Assembly (NCBI GenBank): GCA_900491605.1 | Contig: UESW01004238.1 | Coordinates: 965,258 to 1,029,257 of the forward strand | DNA: 64,000 nt | Source of the DNA: Calamus simplicifolius | Lineage: Eukaryota; Streptophyta; Magnoliopsida; Arecales; Arecaceae | Direction: 5' to 3' | Shown: piece after piece, positions 45,411 through 57,044 of the stretch | Layout of the letters: each line of letters begins with the position of its first letter | Position numbering within the stretch: the first letter of the stretch is position 1 | Translations under genes and position numbers: made by a program | The notes under the pieces: model-generated | Told to the model about the DNA's origin: nothing | The model's database searches: none | What the model saw: the letters and a program-made list of their open reading frames with translations, nothing else

Positions 45411-45885
45411 AATTTCAGAAGCAACTAAACTAAACTAAAGAAATTAAGGTTACCTAATACATAAAGTTTCACACATATGAGTGGCATCCTCTAGGCATAT
45501 AAATATCTGCATTAAGATATCAAGAGAATTAACTACATGCTCATATGAATTTTTTACATAATATGTTAAGGAAGAATGAAAAAAAAACTGAGAATACCTT
45601 ATTAATAAAGTTTCAGCAGTTTCGGTAACAACTAAACTAAACTAAAGAAACTAAGGATACCTGACACATAAAGTTTTACATAGATGAGTGGCATCCTCTG
45701 GGTATATGAATATTTGCATCAAGATATTAAGAGAATTAACTACATGTTCATATGAATTTTTCACATTATATGTTAAGGAAGAATGAAAAAGAAACTAAGA
45801 ATACCTAATACATAAAGTTTCAACAATTTCAACAGCAATTAAACTAAACTAAAGAAATTAAGAATACCTGATACATAATCATATG
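45411..45885. repeat. Tandem repeat, about 206-bp unit, 2.3 copies, inside C2
   Basis: ACTAAACTAAACTAAAG recurs near 45425, 45630 and 45838, and GTGGCATCCTCT near 45481 and 45688, giving about 206-bp spacing. The copies differ by scattered substitutions, so the duplication is not recent. Confidence 0.8.
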
Positions 45886-45929
45886 AATTACAATATCAAT
45901 TATAATATTCATAACTAACATAAAATATA

Positions 45930-46400
45930 CTACTATGAAGACGGAGGTAGAGGCGGAGGTGGAGGTGGAGGCAAAGGTGGAGGTGGAGGTGACGATGAAT
46001 GTCGTGAAGGTTGTGTAGTGTTAGCTGAAGCTAATACTGAACTTGATGGTATATTAATTAAGGAAGGAATAGGAACATTAAACCCAGCAGCAGCAAGTGT
46101 ATCAATTAATACCTGAATTATTTGTTCTTGTCACATAACTTGCTCACATAGAGCTTCAACAACTGGAGTCGAATGTGATGCATTCCCACTAGATGTAGAG
46201 GCAAAATTCTTCTGTCAAATCTCTTTGCTGCTTTCATTCTAGGAATCGATCCCCAGCCTTTGCGATAGCTCGAACGTGTGCCAAGAACGTCATCAACGAT
46301 GCCACCCTCAGTAATATTTCCTCTATCATAGCCATCTTTCTAGGTGGATAACGATGTGCGGCGTTTGAGCATTTCTTCCTACAAAAATAATCGATTCAAA
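45930..46400 (-). pseudogene. CACTA second-ORF (TNPA / En-Spm type) remnant
   Basis: The minus-strand reading has VLGTRSSYRKGWG and SIPRMKAAKRFDRRI (about 46210-46300). In another frame it has SHSTPVVEALCEQV, LIDTLAAAGFNVPIPS and a long proline tract ending the protein near 45935. This order (V-LG-RS-Y--G motif, helix, proline-rich end) is that of the plant En/Spm-type second protein, which binds subterminal repeats. A TGA after LCEQVM and a frame shift break it. Confidence 0.65.
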
Positions 46401-46480
46401 AATTAAATAGTAAACACTCTAAAATCAACAACAACAACAAAAATAACTACTACAAATAAAATAATAAAAAAAATTAAAGA

Positions 46481-46984
46481 ATGAGAATTCACATCCCTTT
46501 GATCCTATTTCAAATTCATAGTGTAGTTAACTCATGTGTATGCTTGTTTTTAGTCTGTTGTGGCCAATTGTATTCATATTGATAATTGATCTGTTACACT
46601 GAGATATTGCAGTTTCACTTGATACAGTAACAATATCTAACTCTAGAAGAAAAGGTGTGAAATATATATTTTGACCCTGGAGTGTTATACTCATTTTGTC
46701 TTGTGAATGCACTGGTCCATTGCTGGCTAAATAAACAAAACTGGATGTTATATTTGCACCTGGCACACACTTGTTTTAATCTTTACACAATAACCATTTG
46801 GTATCATTTCTTCTAATGCCAATAACTGTTTGGTAATAAAAATTTAGGAAGTTAACTGAGAATTGTGAACAAGATTCGCCAGGCATGAGAGCCTGCCATG
46901 CGCTGGAACGGACGTTCATCGTGAATAGAAATCTAGCTAGTGGGGATCTTTTGGGAAAACCTAGAATAAAATCTGTGTATGAAG
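46481..46984 (-). other. Unassigned segment with exon-like minus-strand pieces
   Basis: On the minus strand two open pieces, 47039-46776 (contains SAWQALMPGESCSQF) and 46766-46527 (contains VPGANITSSFVYLASNGPV), look more protein-like than the surroundings, separated by one stop. They could be fragments of a host gene caught between elements. I do not recognise the family, and the first piece overlaps the start of element E. Confidence 0.25.
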
Positions 46985-49711
46985 CAAAAAAAATTGATTT
47001 TATCCCGTAATGATGTCTTTGTTGGAAAAGGATATTCATGTGATGGAATGGTCAAATTATGTATTGTTGATTATGCTATTAATAATAATGATGCTTCTGC
47101 TTATATGGTTGATTCTATTTCTTTATGGCATGGTAGATTAACACATGTAGGAATTAGCACTATGAAGAGTGATTCAATATGGTTTAATTTTGATAATGTT
47201 GATAAATTTAAAAAATATGAAATATGTGTTAAATCAAAAATGGTAAAGAAACCTTTTAGTAATGTTGAAAGAAATTCTCAATTATTAGATCTTATACATT
47301 CAGATATATGTGAACTAAATGGTATGTTAACTAGAGATGGTAATAGATATTTTATCACATTTATAGATGATTGCTCAAGATTTACTTATGTTTATTTATT
47401 AAACATAAAGATAAGGCTTTTAAAATGTTTAAAGTTTATAAAGCTGAAGTAGAAAATCAATTAAGAAGAAAAATCAAAGTTTTTAGAAGTGATAGAGGAG
47501 GAGAATATTTTTCAAACGATTTTAATATATTTTGTGAAGAAAATGGTATTATTCATGAATGTTTTGCACCTCGAATTCCTAAAAAAAATGGTTTGACTAA
47601 AAGAAAAAATAGAACTTTTCTTGAAATGATTAATGTAATGTTATTAAATGCTAAATTGTCATTCAATTTATGGGGTGAAGCTCTTCTTGCTGCTTGTCAT
47701 ATTCTTAATAGAATTTCTTTAAAAAAAATAAAATTTCTCCTTATCAATTATGGAAAGAAAGAAAATCCAATATAGTATATTTCAAAGTGTGGGGGTGTCT
47801 TGCATATTACAAAAATAATGATCCCAAATGGACCAAGTTGGGTCCAAGAAGAATTAGATGTGCTTTGTAGATTATTTTATAAATAGCAAAGCATATAAAC
47901 TCTTAAATTTAGAATCTAATGTAATAATAGAATTCAGAGATGTAAAATTTTTTGAGCATTTATTAATTTCAAAAAATAAATTCAAACTGTTATTAGTGGA
48001 GGATCACAATTGAAGACATATTCTAAGATTGAAGATCAATAACCTAGTGAACCTCGTAAAACCAAAAGAATACGGAAAGCAATAGAATTAGGAGATGATG
48101 AGATTGACTCTCAACTTATCTCCTTTTACCTAGTAGAAGGAAATGGGAAAAAAGTCATGAGAACAACTCCTTTTGTTCTTCAAGTTGAAGATGATCCTAA
48201 AACTTATAAGGAAGCTATATATTCTAAAGATGCTACTTTTTGGAAAGATACTATAAATGATGAAATGGATTTTATTATGTCAAACCACACTTGAAAACTT
48301 TTGATTTATCCTATGGTTCTAAACCCATTGGTTGTAAGTGGGTGTTTAGAAGAAAGTACCATACTAATGGAACTCTTTATACTTTTAAGGCTAGATTAGT
48401 AGCAAAGGGGTTTCGACAAAAAAAAGAAATTAATTATTTTAATATATGCTTCAGTAGCAAGAACAACTTCCATTAGAATTTTATTTACTTTAGCATCAAT
48501 TCATGATCTTCATGTTCATCAAATGGATGTTAAAACTGCATTTTTAAATGGAGATCTTAATGAAGAGGTTTACATGGAATAGCCAGAAGGCTTCATCATG
48601 CCTGAAAATGAACATAAAGTGTGTAAGCTTGTTAAATCACTATATGATTTAAAACAAGCATCCAAACAGTGGCATGAAAAATTTAAATTTGCTATTCTTT
48701 CAAATGGTTTTGTTCATAACATTGCTGATAAATGTTTTTATACAAAAGTATGTGATGAATATGTGATATTTGTTTGTTTATATGTGGATGATATGTTAAT
48801 AGTGAGCAATGACATGAGAGGTGTCACAAAACAAAGAGGTTTCTATCTTCCACGTTCAAAATGAAGGATCTTGGATATGTAGATATCATTCTAGGTATCA
48901 AAATAACTAAAGATAGTGGAGGTTATTTTTTGAGCCAAACTCATTATATAGAGAAAGTGTTGAACAAATTCAACTACTTAAAAATTAAGGAAGCTAGTAC
49001 CCCGATTGATCCAAGTATCAAGCTTCTAAAGAATGATGGAAGAGTTGTAGCTCAAATTGAATATGCAAGTGCTATTGGTAGTCTTATGTATGCGGCTCAA
49101 TGTACAAGACCAAATATAGCATTTACTGTTAGTAAATTAAGTAGATTTACTAATAACCCAAGCTATGAGCATTGGAAGGCCATTGAGAGAGTTCTTGGTT
49201 ATCTTAAGAAAAACAAGAATCTTGGTCTATTATACTCAAAATTCCCTGCTGTTATAGAAGGATATACTGAAGCCAGTTGGATATCAAGTGTAGAAGACAA
49301 TAAATCTACTTGGGTGTTTACCCTTGGAGGAGGTGCTATATCTTGAAAATCCAAAAAAACAAACTTTAATTATACATTCAACTATGGAATCTGAGCTTGT
49401 AGCTTTGGCAAAAAGGGAAAGAAGCTAAATGGCTAAGGGATTTTCTTTTAGAAATTCCTTTGACATCAAAGAACTTATCTTCTATATCTATACATTGTGA
49501 TAGTCAAGCCACTTTAGCTAGAGTATATAGTGATACATACAATGGAAAGTCTAACATATTAGTCAAAGACATGATTATATAAGGAATCTAATTAAAGATG
49601 AAATTATATATCTCCCTTACTTTTGTAAAATCAAGTACGAACTTAGCGGATCTATTTACTAAGCCTTTGGCCAGAGACTTAGTGAAATCAACATCTAGAG
49701 AGATGGGCTAA
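46985..49711 (+). pseudogene. Pol of element E (integrase to RNase H), degraded
   Basis: GAG pre-integrase has LWHGRLTHVGI and YEICVKSKM (47130-47240). Integrase has DLIHSDICELNG, VFRSDRGGEYFSNDF and KNGLTKRKNRTF (47280-47620; the usual catalytic Glu after NGL reads Lys/Thr here, apparently lost). Reverse transcriptase has CKWVFRRKYHTNG, MDVKTAFLNGDLNEEVYM and LYVDDMLIVSND (48300-48830). RNase H starts with STMESELVALAK (49380). It ends with LADLFTKPLARD and TAA at 49709-49711. Frame breaks near 47390, 47740, 48440, 48860, 49346 and 49420. Insertion and copying functions are lost. Confidence 0.88.
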
Positions 49712-50287
49712 AACTCCTAAATTAATATATATATATTATCAATGATGGAAACTCAACCTAATATTAGTCAATCACTAGTTATTAGGTTCAATGAGAAAAA
49801 TAAATTATTGATAAATAGAGAAATATCAGGAATAATAAATAAGCTCTATCTAAGATGTAAAGTGCTGAAGTAATGTTACAGTTTGAGGGTTGAGTTAATC
49901 AAAAACTCTTAATGAATTTTAGTCTATTTAAGACAAGTATCTTAAATGTAACAAAGATACTAAAAGAAATTTACCTATATAAACTTAGAGATGGTGCCGT
50001 CTCAAGGAGATTTGGAGTTTTTTTTTCTTTGAAAAGTTCATGAATCAGGATGAGCACATGGCCATAACAGTGCTAAGTGAGTTTGGTGTGGAATTTATGA
50101 ACACAAGAGATTTTATGTGTGTATATATCATTTTTTGTCACTAAAAATAATAGGTTCAAAGCTTTTATGCTATCTAGGATTTCGACAAAGCCTTGTGGTA
50201 CATACACTAAGGTAAAATTCAAATCAAACGATACTTTACTGTATTAATATAAACCATTTTTTCTGAAATATTTCTTTATATTTGAAC

Positions 50288-50298
50288 AAGTGGGGGAT
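50288..50298 (+). promoter_or_regulatory. Element E polypurine tract
   Basis: AAGTGGGGGAT immediately before the LTR start. The region 49712-50287 between pol and this tract is AT-rich 3' untranslated DNA without genes. Confidence 0.8.
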
Positions 50299-50897
50299 TG
50301 TTGGAATTATTGTTCGATTATAAAAAAAGAAGATAAATAATAAAAGTGGGCACGAGGCACGTGCATGTGGCATATATTTAAATAAATTTCAAATGGATAT
50401 ATTATTTGAAAGGATATGTCATGATTCAAAAGAATATCACTCCAAAGGGATACATCCTTTCATAAAAAGTTGCCTTTCAAAGTCAACCGTTATAATTCAA
50501 ATGGATACATCACTTAAAAGGATATATATGTTATGATTCAAACGGATATATCACTTGAAAGGGATATGTTCTTTCATGAAAATGTACCTTTGTGTCTATA
50601 AAACTAATAAAAAATAGAACTGAGAGCAATCTAATCTCTGCTATCTTATCTCTTCTCCAGAAATACTGTGTTCTGATTCCTTAGAGATTTTTCACTGTTG
50701 CTTCGGTGCAAATTCTCTCAAGGCTTGTCGTATCCTAAAAGCTATTTGCAAGAATTAATCCCACAAGCAACTCTGAAGAGAGGGGGGGCAAATAACGCTT
50801 TAAGGAAAGCGTATACATACGTGTTTCAAGTCTTCTCTTATCCCTAACATTTAAGTCTTATCCAATCCAAAAGGATTATCTTTTCTTTCCATCAACA
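50299..50897 (+). repeat. Element E 3' LTR (about 600 bp)
   Basis: Starts TGTTGGAATTATTG and ends CCATCAACA, with TGTTG...CAACA inverted ends. ACTTG follows and would be the target duplication, but its partner was lost with the 5' end. A G-run (GAGGGGGGGC) lies at about 50780. Confidence 0.8.
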
Positions 50898-52368
50898 ACT
50901 TGTTAAAATGGGGTGGTTTTTTTGGAATTTAATGACAATCTGTTTCATGTAGCATGACTAGGGCAGCTAAAGAAAGATATTTTGCATCCTGATATTGCTT
51001 AGTGCTGCCCTCTGTCAGGGAAGTTGGTAATAAGAAGCTTATGGATATTTCATCTAAAAGGGAGATTTCTCAGTAAAATCTTCTCACTCTACATTGTGGT
51101 CGATTGGAATTAGAAGGAAGTTGTTGAATTGGACAATAGTATACGCTATTGGGACTTACAGTAAGAAACCCCTCTGGTTCCAGGGTGAAGTTGGGACTTA
51201 CAGTACCAGCTTGAAAATAGAAGGGAAAGAAGAGTTTGAAAGAAACTGCAATGCCCACGACTTCTCACTCTACTTCCTCCATAATTGTTAACTCGTGACA
51301 TCTAGTTAGATGTGGTTTAGAATTTAGACTTGGCTACTTTCAATGCAAACCGACCATCAATATTTTCTGCCTTGAATTTGACCTGTAGACCTGTACTATG
51401 TGGCTATATGATACAGTAAACAAAACAACAATAGCTAGCATGGCGTCCACTCTTAGCTGTCTAAAACTCTACATATCTCCTCCTAGTTGTATGACATGTA
51501 CAATCTGACAACTTATCTTTGACATCAAAATATCATTGTCAAGGTTCGAGACATCAAGCTGCTGCTGCTGGTAGGCCCCATTAGCTTGTAGAGAGGTCTT
51601 GGGCAATTAATTAAGTCATCGCTACAAGGAGTCAACTTTATTAGCAGTTATATATCCAAGCGTCGACAAGGGCCTATTAGCGAGAGGAAAAAAGAAAAAC
51701 AACTTGGATCATCATGGAGGATTCAAAAAGTACTGTACCTTTATGAGGAGTAAGAGAATTGATGCAAATCAAAGGCATGCCATGTGACATTAATACTTTA
51801 CTCATTTGCATTGTGCCATCTAGATGATAACATATATGAGAGGTCTTAAGGCTTGTGCAATGCATGTTAAGTTTTTTTTTAAAAAAAAAGAAGAGTAGAA
51901 ATTAATTGTTTGTGAACCATCCTTGGTGCGACATGGAGTACTGGAGGGCTCATCACTTGTTTAGATTTTAGCAACTTCTAACTCGTAGTTGGATGTAATT
52001 AATGAACAAGGTTTCTCACATGACGATCCACAAAGCTACATGATCTACAGAAAGAAAGAGCTAATAATGTCATGGAAGAGCTTTAGATCAGCCTCCAGTA
52101 ACTATATCACTTATCTTGCCAGGTCTTTGTCAGAAAGGATATCCATCCATCCTTCCATCGCCATCACAATTCCTATTAACCTTGGACTCCGTGGTGCACA
52201 AGCTGTATCTTATTTAAGTTTGTGTTCACACGTGGAGGGCATATGGCTCTTGATGAGTGATTATTTGACTTGGACTTGGATAGAAAAGTCTAAGTCATCC
52301 AGTGTTTGGGATGGAACAAAATTTTAAGTATAGAATAAAATAAAGCCGTGGTTCCAGAACGCTCATGA
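50898..52368. other. Intergenic DNA, no supported gene
   Basis: Mixed composition. A plus-strand open frame at 51989-52327 has no recognisable domain, poor codon character and no neighbours that would support it. Short repeats of TTGGGACTTACAGTA occur at 51152 and 51191. No RNA gene seen. Confidence 0.4.
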
Positions 52369-53000
52369 CACTACAAAAAATTATGGTATTTGTGGCAAAC
52401 CTATTATGGCAAAATATTTTCGTCGTTATAGCTTTATTTATAACGGCGAACTAAAAATTAAATTCGTCATAAAAACATGTTATTACGGTGAAATATAGTT
52501 TCGCCGTAATTAAAGATTTATTACGGCGAGTTTAAAAACTCGTCGTAATAAGTCCATATTTTATTTTACGATTTTGATTTTTTTAATTTTTCTTACTTTT
52601 TATTACGATGAAATATATTTTCGCCGTAATTAAAAGATTTATTACGCGAGTTTAAAAACTCGTCGTAATAAATCAACATTTTATTTTACGATTTTGATTT
52701 TTTTAATTTTTCTTACTTTTATTACGGCGAAATATATATTCGCCGTAATTAAAAGACTTATTACGGCGAGTTTAAAAACTCACCGTAATAAGTCCACATT
52801 TTATTTTCTGTTTTTGATTTTTTTTTTAATCTCTCTTTTAATTACGGCGAAATATATTTTCGCCGTAATTAAAAGATTTATTACGGCGAGTTTAAAAACT
52901 CATCGTAATAAATTAACATTTTATTTTATGATTTTGATTTTTTAATTTTTCTTACTTTTTATTACGGCGAAATATATTTTCGCCGTAATTAAAAGACTTT
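52369..53000 (+). mobile_element. CACTA-type end C3 with about 120-bp hairpin repeats
   Basis: Begins CACTACAAAAAATTATGG. Five tandem units of about 120 bp follow. Each holds two perfect or near-perfect hairpins: GGCGAAATATATTTTCGCC and GACGAGTTTTTAAACTCGCC-like stems, flanked by ATTACG/CGTAAT. Units are centred near 52500, 52620, 52740, 52860 and 52980. No transposase ORF and no opposite end were found. The CACTACAAAAA terminus is the standard CACTA end. Confidence 0.7.
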
Positions 53001-55710
53001 TTATTAAAAGACTAATTAAGATGTTATTCCTTCAATTCAATTTATCCATGTAATTTATTTCTTTATATTATTTTCAACTAAGTTGATATAAACTATTATT
53101 TTCAAGGATTTTTGTGATATGTGTAGACAACAATATCCTTACATCAACAATGATGAAATTNAGGACAACTTTATTCCATGATTGGAGGTAGGGAATTACA
53201 GCTGCTTTCTTGTTTTTGGGTAGGCAGGCGGTGTCTGGCATCATTCGCACGGGGGGTGCTGGAAGATGTCTTATGGAACCCTATGCAGGCCATGGTCCTT
53301 GGAGTTCTTTGGCCAGTGCTCTTCTTGTTAGGTAACTCTCAAGAAACTTAAACTTTATTCCCTGGCATGAGAAGCTTTCCAATCCAAAACTTTTGACATA
53401 ATGATCATAAATCATCGTTGCTTGAAAAGGACACAACAACAACAACAACAACAACAAAAAAGTAGCCAAGAAGTAAATTTCAAAGTTCTATGGGAATGGT
53501 TATTTTAGTATGGTTATCTTCAAAACTAAACACAGCCATTTTTATTTTGGTAGAAGATGATTGGATTCAATGGTCCATAGCAGGGGTAGCCCTCTGCAAG
53601 TACCTTCCACACGTGGAAGGAGTTTAACATGGAGCCCGGGTACAAACATCAAAAGACTTGATCAGAGAAAATGAAACTTCTTACATTAAACAATGAATAA
53701 TTTAGTCGGTGAGGATGAATTTGTGGTACAGCATCATTGTTGAATTTACAACCGAACAATCAAGCACATAATTTTCTCAAGCAATATCTGTGGAAAACTA
53801 TTTCAATATTTCAAAGCATAGGATTCCTATGGTTGGAGGATGGGGAGCAAAAGAGTTGCCTGGCGTGTAATAGTTTTCATGGGTTGGGCTGATTGTCTAA
53901 GACAGCTGTCTGGTTGCATAACCTAAGAGATACGTCGTGTTCCTTATCCACAATGTTTCTTGGTTGCAGTCAAAATTTGAGATTAGATTTCTGAGCAAAA
54001 AATGTTTCAGATAAAATGAATAAGCCTTTTTGCTCTCGACCTCTAAACAAAGATTCACGTTATATTTGTTGTTCTTGCCTCCGTTTATAGGATATTTTAA
54101 TTCTTAATAGTAGGATATGCAGCTAAAATCAATTCATAGAATCAAATTGAAATTCATCAGACTCACTAGATTTTTGGGGCACAACCCTACTGAGATTACA
54201 ATCTTTGAAACAATCCACTGCCAGCATGGCCTATGTAAGGTTCAGCGTAGCTCTAGCACGGCCTAGGTCAATCTGGCATGGCCTACAGGCTTGAGCCATG
54301 CTGTTCTGAGACATTCTTTTTAAAAAAAACTCTTTGTGCACCGCACTGTAGGATTAAGTGCACTATGTACGGTGATTGATCCGAGCATATATGTAGTAGT
54401 GCGTATAGCGTGAAAAATAGAAAAATGTTCTTGCTGCATGCGCGCATGAATCAATCACTATGCATAGTGTGTGCATTCTGCATGGTGTGGTGCACAAAGT
54501 CTTTTTCTCTTTTTAATACTCTCTTATTTTTTTATCATGCCATGGACTGTGTCAGGTTAACCCACAATCTAGGCCGTGATAAGTTAGCATGCCATGGGCT
54601 ATTGTATTGACATTGCTTGCGAGCTAGTAGGCTTTGGCTCAGCGGATCATATCGTACCTAATCAGTTCGTCTCGTGCCAAGCCGAGCTATGCCATGAGCT
54701 GGTCGAACTGTTTGCGATATCTAGTTAATTCTTTGAAATTTAGTAGGCAACATTATCGCATTCATTACTTTGCTTGGTTTGTGTTCAAGTTCATCATTTA
54801 TGGTTCATTGTTCGTCTATAATTAGGTTATCTTGGCATAAGGTGAAAAAATTCATTTTTATTAACATTGTATAAATTAATATCAACAGATGTTTAGATTT
54901 ATATGTAAACTAGGTATGTATTATTGTGATTCATTAATGTTATAAAAGAGAAAAAAAAGTCAAGATCATCTTAGGTGAGAGTTGGAGGTAAATTGGAAGT
55001 TTGATAGGTTGGGCTTATCATGTTATATATTATTCTCGATTTGATTTTCTTCTTGGCTTAGTTGATTTTCAAAAAGTTGTTGAGTCTAAGAATTGACCAT
55101 AAGTTGAAAAGTCTCAAACATCAAAATAAGAAATTAATTTTTTTATAACTTATCAAAAGATAAAACTGCATCTTTTAGTCAAAATATGTCATTTACTTAA
55201 TATTTATTATTAACTTCCTCCAAAATTTTTTTAGAAAATAATAATTTCTTTTCTTTTTTATGTAAAACTAAAGAGTGTGTTTTTTATGTAAAACTCGCAT
55301 GCATCCATGCATGCTATGTTTTGAATTTTTATACAATATTTACTACTTAAAATTTGTAAATAAATTTTAAATATTTTTCTATATTATATACAAATTTATT
55401 TTTATTTTTTTAAAAATCTATTAATTATAATTTTTTTAATTTATGTGACATTTTTTTAATTAATCTTGTTAGTTAATGACATAGTGATCTCAACTCTGAT
55501 TGGATCGGCAACGGATTAGGGTATTTATAGCTATATAGTGATTTTTAAAGCGGTCCTCTCTAGTTCAGTATTGAATTGAAGATGATCCGAACTTAATTCT
55601 ATTAATACAATTTTTTTACAGAAACTGAATCTCTGATTCCAAACTAACTTATCATTAATCAAATAATATATCCTTATATCATTGCTCTTAAAATTAAGAT
55701 GTATGGACGC
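53001..55710. other. AT-rich intergenic DNA with one ambiguous base
   Basis: No gene is supported. Position 53161 is an undetermined base (n). A (CAA)n tract lies at about 53433-53457. Around 54220-54310 and 54530-54700 CATGGCCTA/GCATGCCATG-like words recur, possibly the edge of an unrecognised repeat. Small open frames here lack any family signal. Confidence 0.4.
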
Positions 55711-56428
55711 AAGCCAAGCGACTGAGTTGTATCCAAGGATTGTCGGACTAGCTGAAGGTCTGATGCAGTGCCAACCATCAATCCTGCATCAAGATGCAAA
55801 GAAAGTTCAAAAGTTTTGTTTTATGATCATGTTCTATGAACACAACAAAATTCCCCACAAAATCATACTCTTATCTTTTTTTTATTAGTAATTAGAGATC
55901 AGTAATATCTCAGGCCATCAAATGAATCGATAAGCATTTGGCCTAACCTGATACAATGTTGAACCGTGGGCCCGTGGATTTTTTTTTGTTAAAAAAACAA
56001 AAAAGAGAACAAAAAGGGGAAGCCGAAAGTGTCTATCTGACGAAAAGGATTGAACGAGGGTTCTAAGCCAAGCCAAGCGACTGAGTTGTATCCAAGGATT
56101 GTCGGACTAGCTGAAGGTCTGATGCAGTGCCAACCATCAATCCTGCATCAAGATGCAAAGAAAGTTCAAAAGTTTTGTTTTATGATCATGTTCTATGAAC
56201 ACAACAAAATTCCCCACATAATCATACTCTATCTTTTTTTTATTAGTAATTAGAGATCAGTAATATCTCAGGCCATCAAATGAATCGATAAGCATTTGGC
56301 CTAACCTGATACAATGTTGAACCGTGGGCCCGTGGATTTTTTTTGTTAAAAAAACAAAAAAGAGAACAAAAAGGGGAAGCCGAAAGTGTCTATCTGACGA
56401 AAAGGATTGAATGAGGGTTCTAAGCCTA
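55711..56428. repeat. Near-perfect tandem duplication, 359-bp unit
   Basis: AAGCCAAGCGACTGAG begins at 55711 and again at 56070. The two copies stay near-identical to GGTTCTAAGCC at about 56068 and 56426. Differences are mainly in run lengths (T-runs, A-runs) and isolated substitutions. The same 50-odd-codon reading (PRIVGLAEGLMQCQPS) occurs in both, but it has no start context or family match. Confidence 0.88.
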
Positions 56429-57018
56429 ACGTAGAAAAGAATTTTTTTAAAAAAAGAAGGCAGGCGGTCGGACCAGGCCGAAAGCAAGGAAAAGGTCGGC
56501 AAGTTTGGGAAGAAAGATACTATTTTGGGTCAATCGCCTCCACGAGATGATAAGAGAAAAAAAAAAAAAAAAAAAAAGAAGGGAGGTCTAGTGGGCGGTG
56601 AGGTGGGACCGAGCTGTCGTGTCGAGGATAAGATAAGATCCTCCGTGCCGACCAAAGCAATCGATGGATGGATCCCGCGACGGATTGTCTTATTTCGCGC
56701 ATACCGCCGACCGCTCGCATCTCCACCCACCGCCCACCGCCCCGCCCCGCCCCGCTTTTCTTTCGTCGGCGGCAGGCGGTTCCTGTTGTCTGTCTTCTTG
56801 CCCACGTTAGCATACGATTGTAGCGTAAGGACTCTTCTTTTGTTCCAATGCTACCACCTTTGAACATTTTAGGATCGTTATATATCCATCGAACGAGGGA
56901 AACTGGGGATATCTTTTTAATGGATGGTAGAGAGAGAGAGAGAGAGCGCTTTCCATGGTTTTGTTTAGCCTAAATTTCTCCTACAAGATGTTTAGCCTCA
57001 TTTGGAAAGCAGTATGAG
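56429..57018. other. GC-rich island with GA repeat, promoter-like, no ORF assigned
   Basis: After an A-run (56560-56577), 56580-56790 is strongly GC-rich and CpG-rich (ACCGCCCACCGCCCCGCCCC, ACCGCCGACCGC), then (GA)n at 56932-56948. Both strands are open through it because of composition, and neither reading looks like a known protein. It resembles a promoter or 5' leader without a visible downstream gene. Confidence 0.35.
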
Positions 57019-57044
57019 GAATGAACCATTAGCACCGTCTTACT

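Larger units (their letters stand above)
43345..46480 (-). mobile_element. CACTA-type transposon C2 (right end not found)
   Basis: Begins CACTATAAGAAAAATG inside D2. A long subterminal array follows, then AT-rich interior, a tandem duplication and a minus-strand remnant of the second CACTA ORF. No first-ORF transposase (TNP2) is visible and no matching right end was found before 46990, so it is deleted and the end coordinate is approximate. Confidence 0.7.
46985..50897 (+). mobile_element. 5'-truncated Ty1/copia element E with intact 3' LTR
   Basis: Plus-strand element beginning abruptly inside the protease/pre-integrase boundary (LILSRNDVFVGKGY). It runs through integrase, reverse transcriptase and RNase H, then a 3' untranslated region, polypurine tract and 3' LTR. 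The 5' LTR, gag and protease are gone. Codon decay and several frame breaks make it non-functional. Confidence 0.88.

Noticed and set aside
52694..52945. 83-codon frame with a repeated KYIFAVIKR motif
   Set aside because: The repeat is the ~120-bp hairpin unit of C3 read in one frame, not a protein.
56520..56867. Frames of 91-115 codons open on both strands
   Set aside because: A GC-rich island and flanking A-run create stop-poor frames on both strands; no domain or codon signal.
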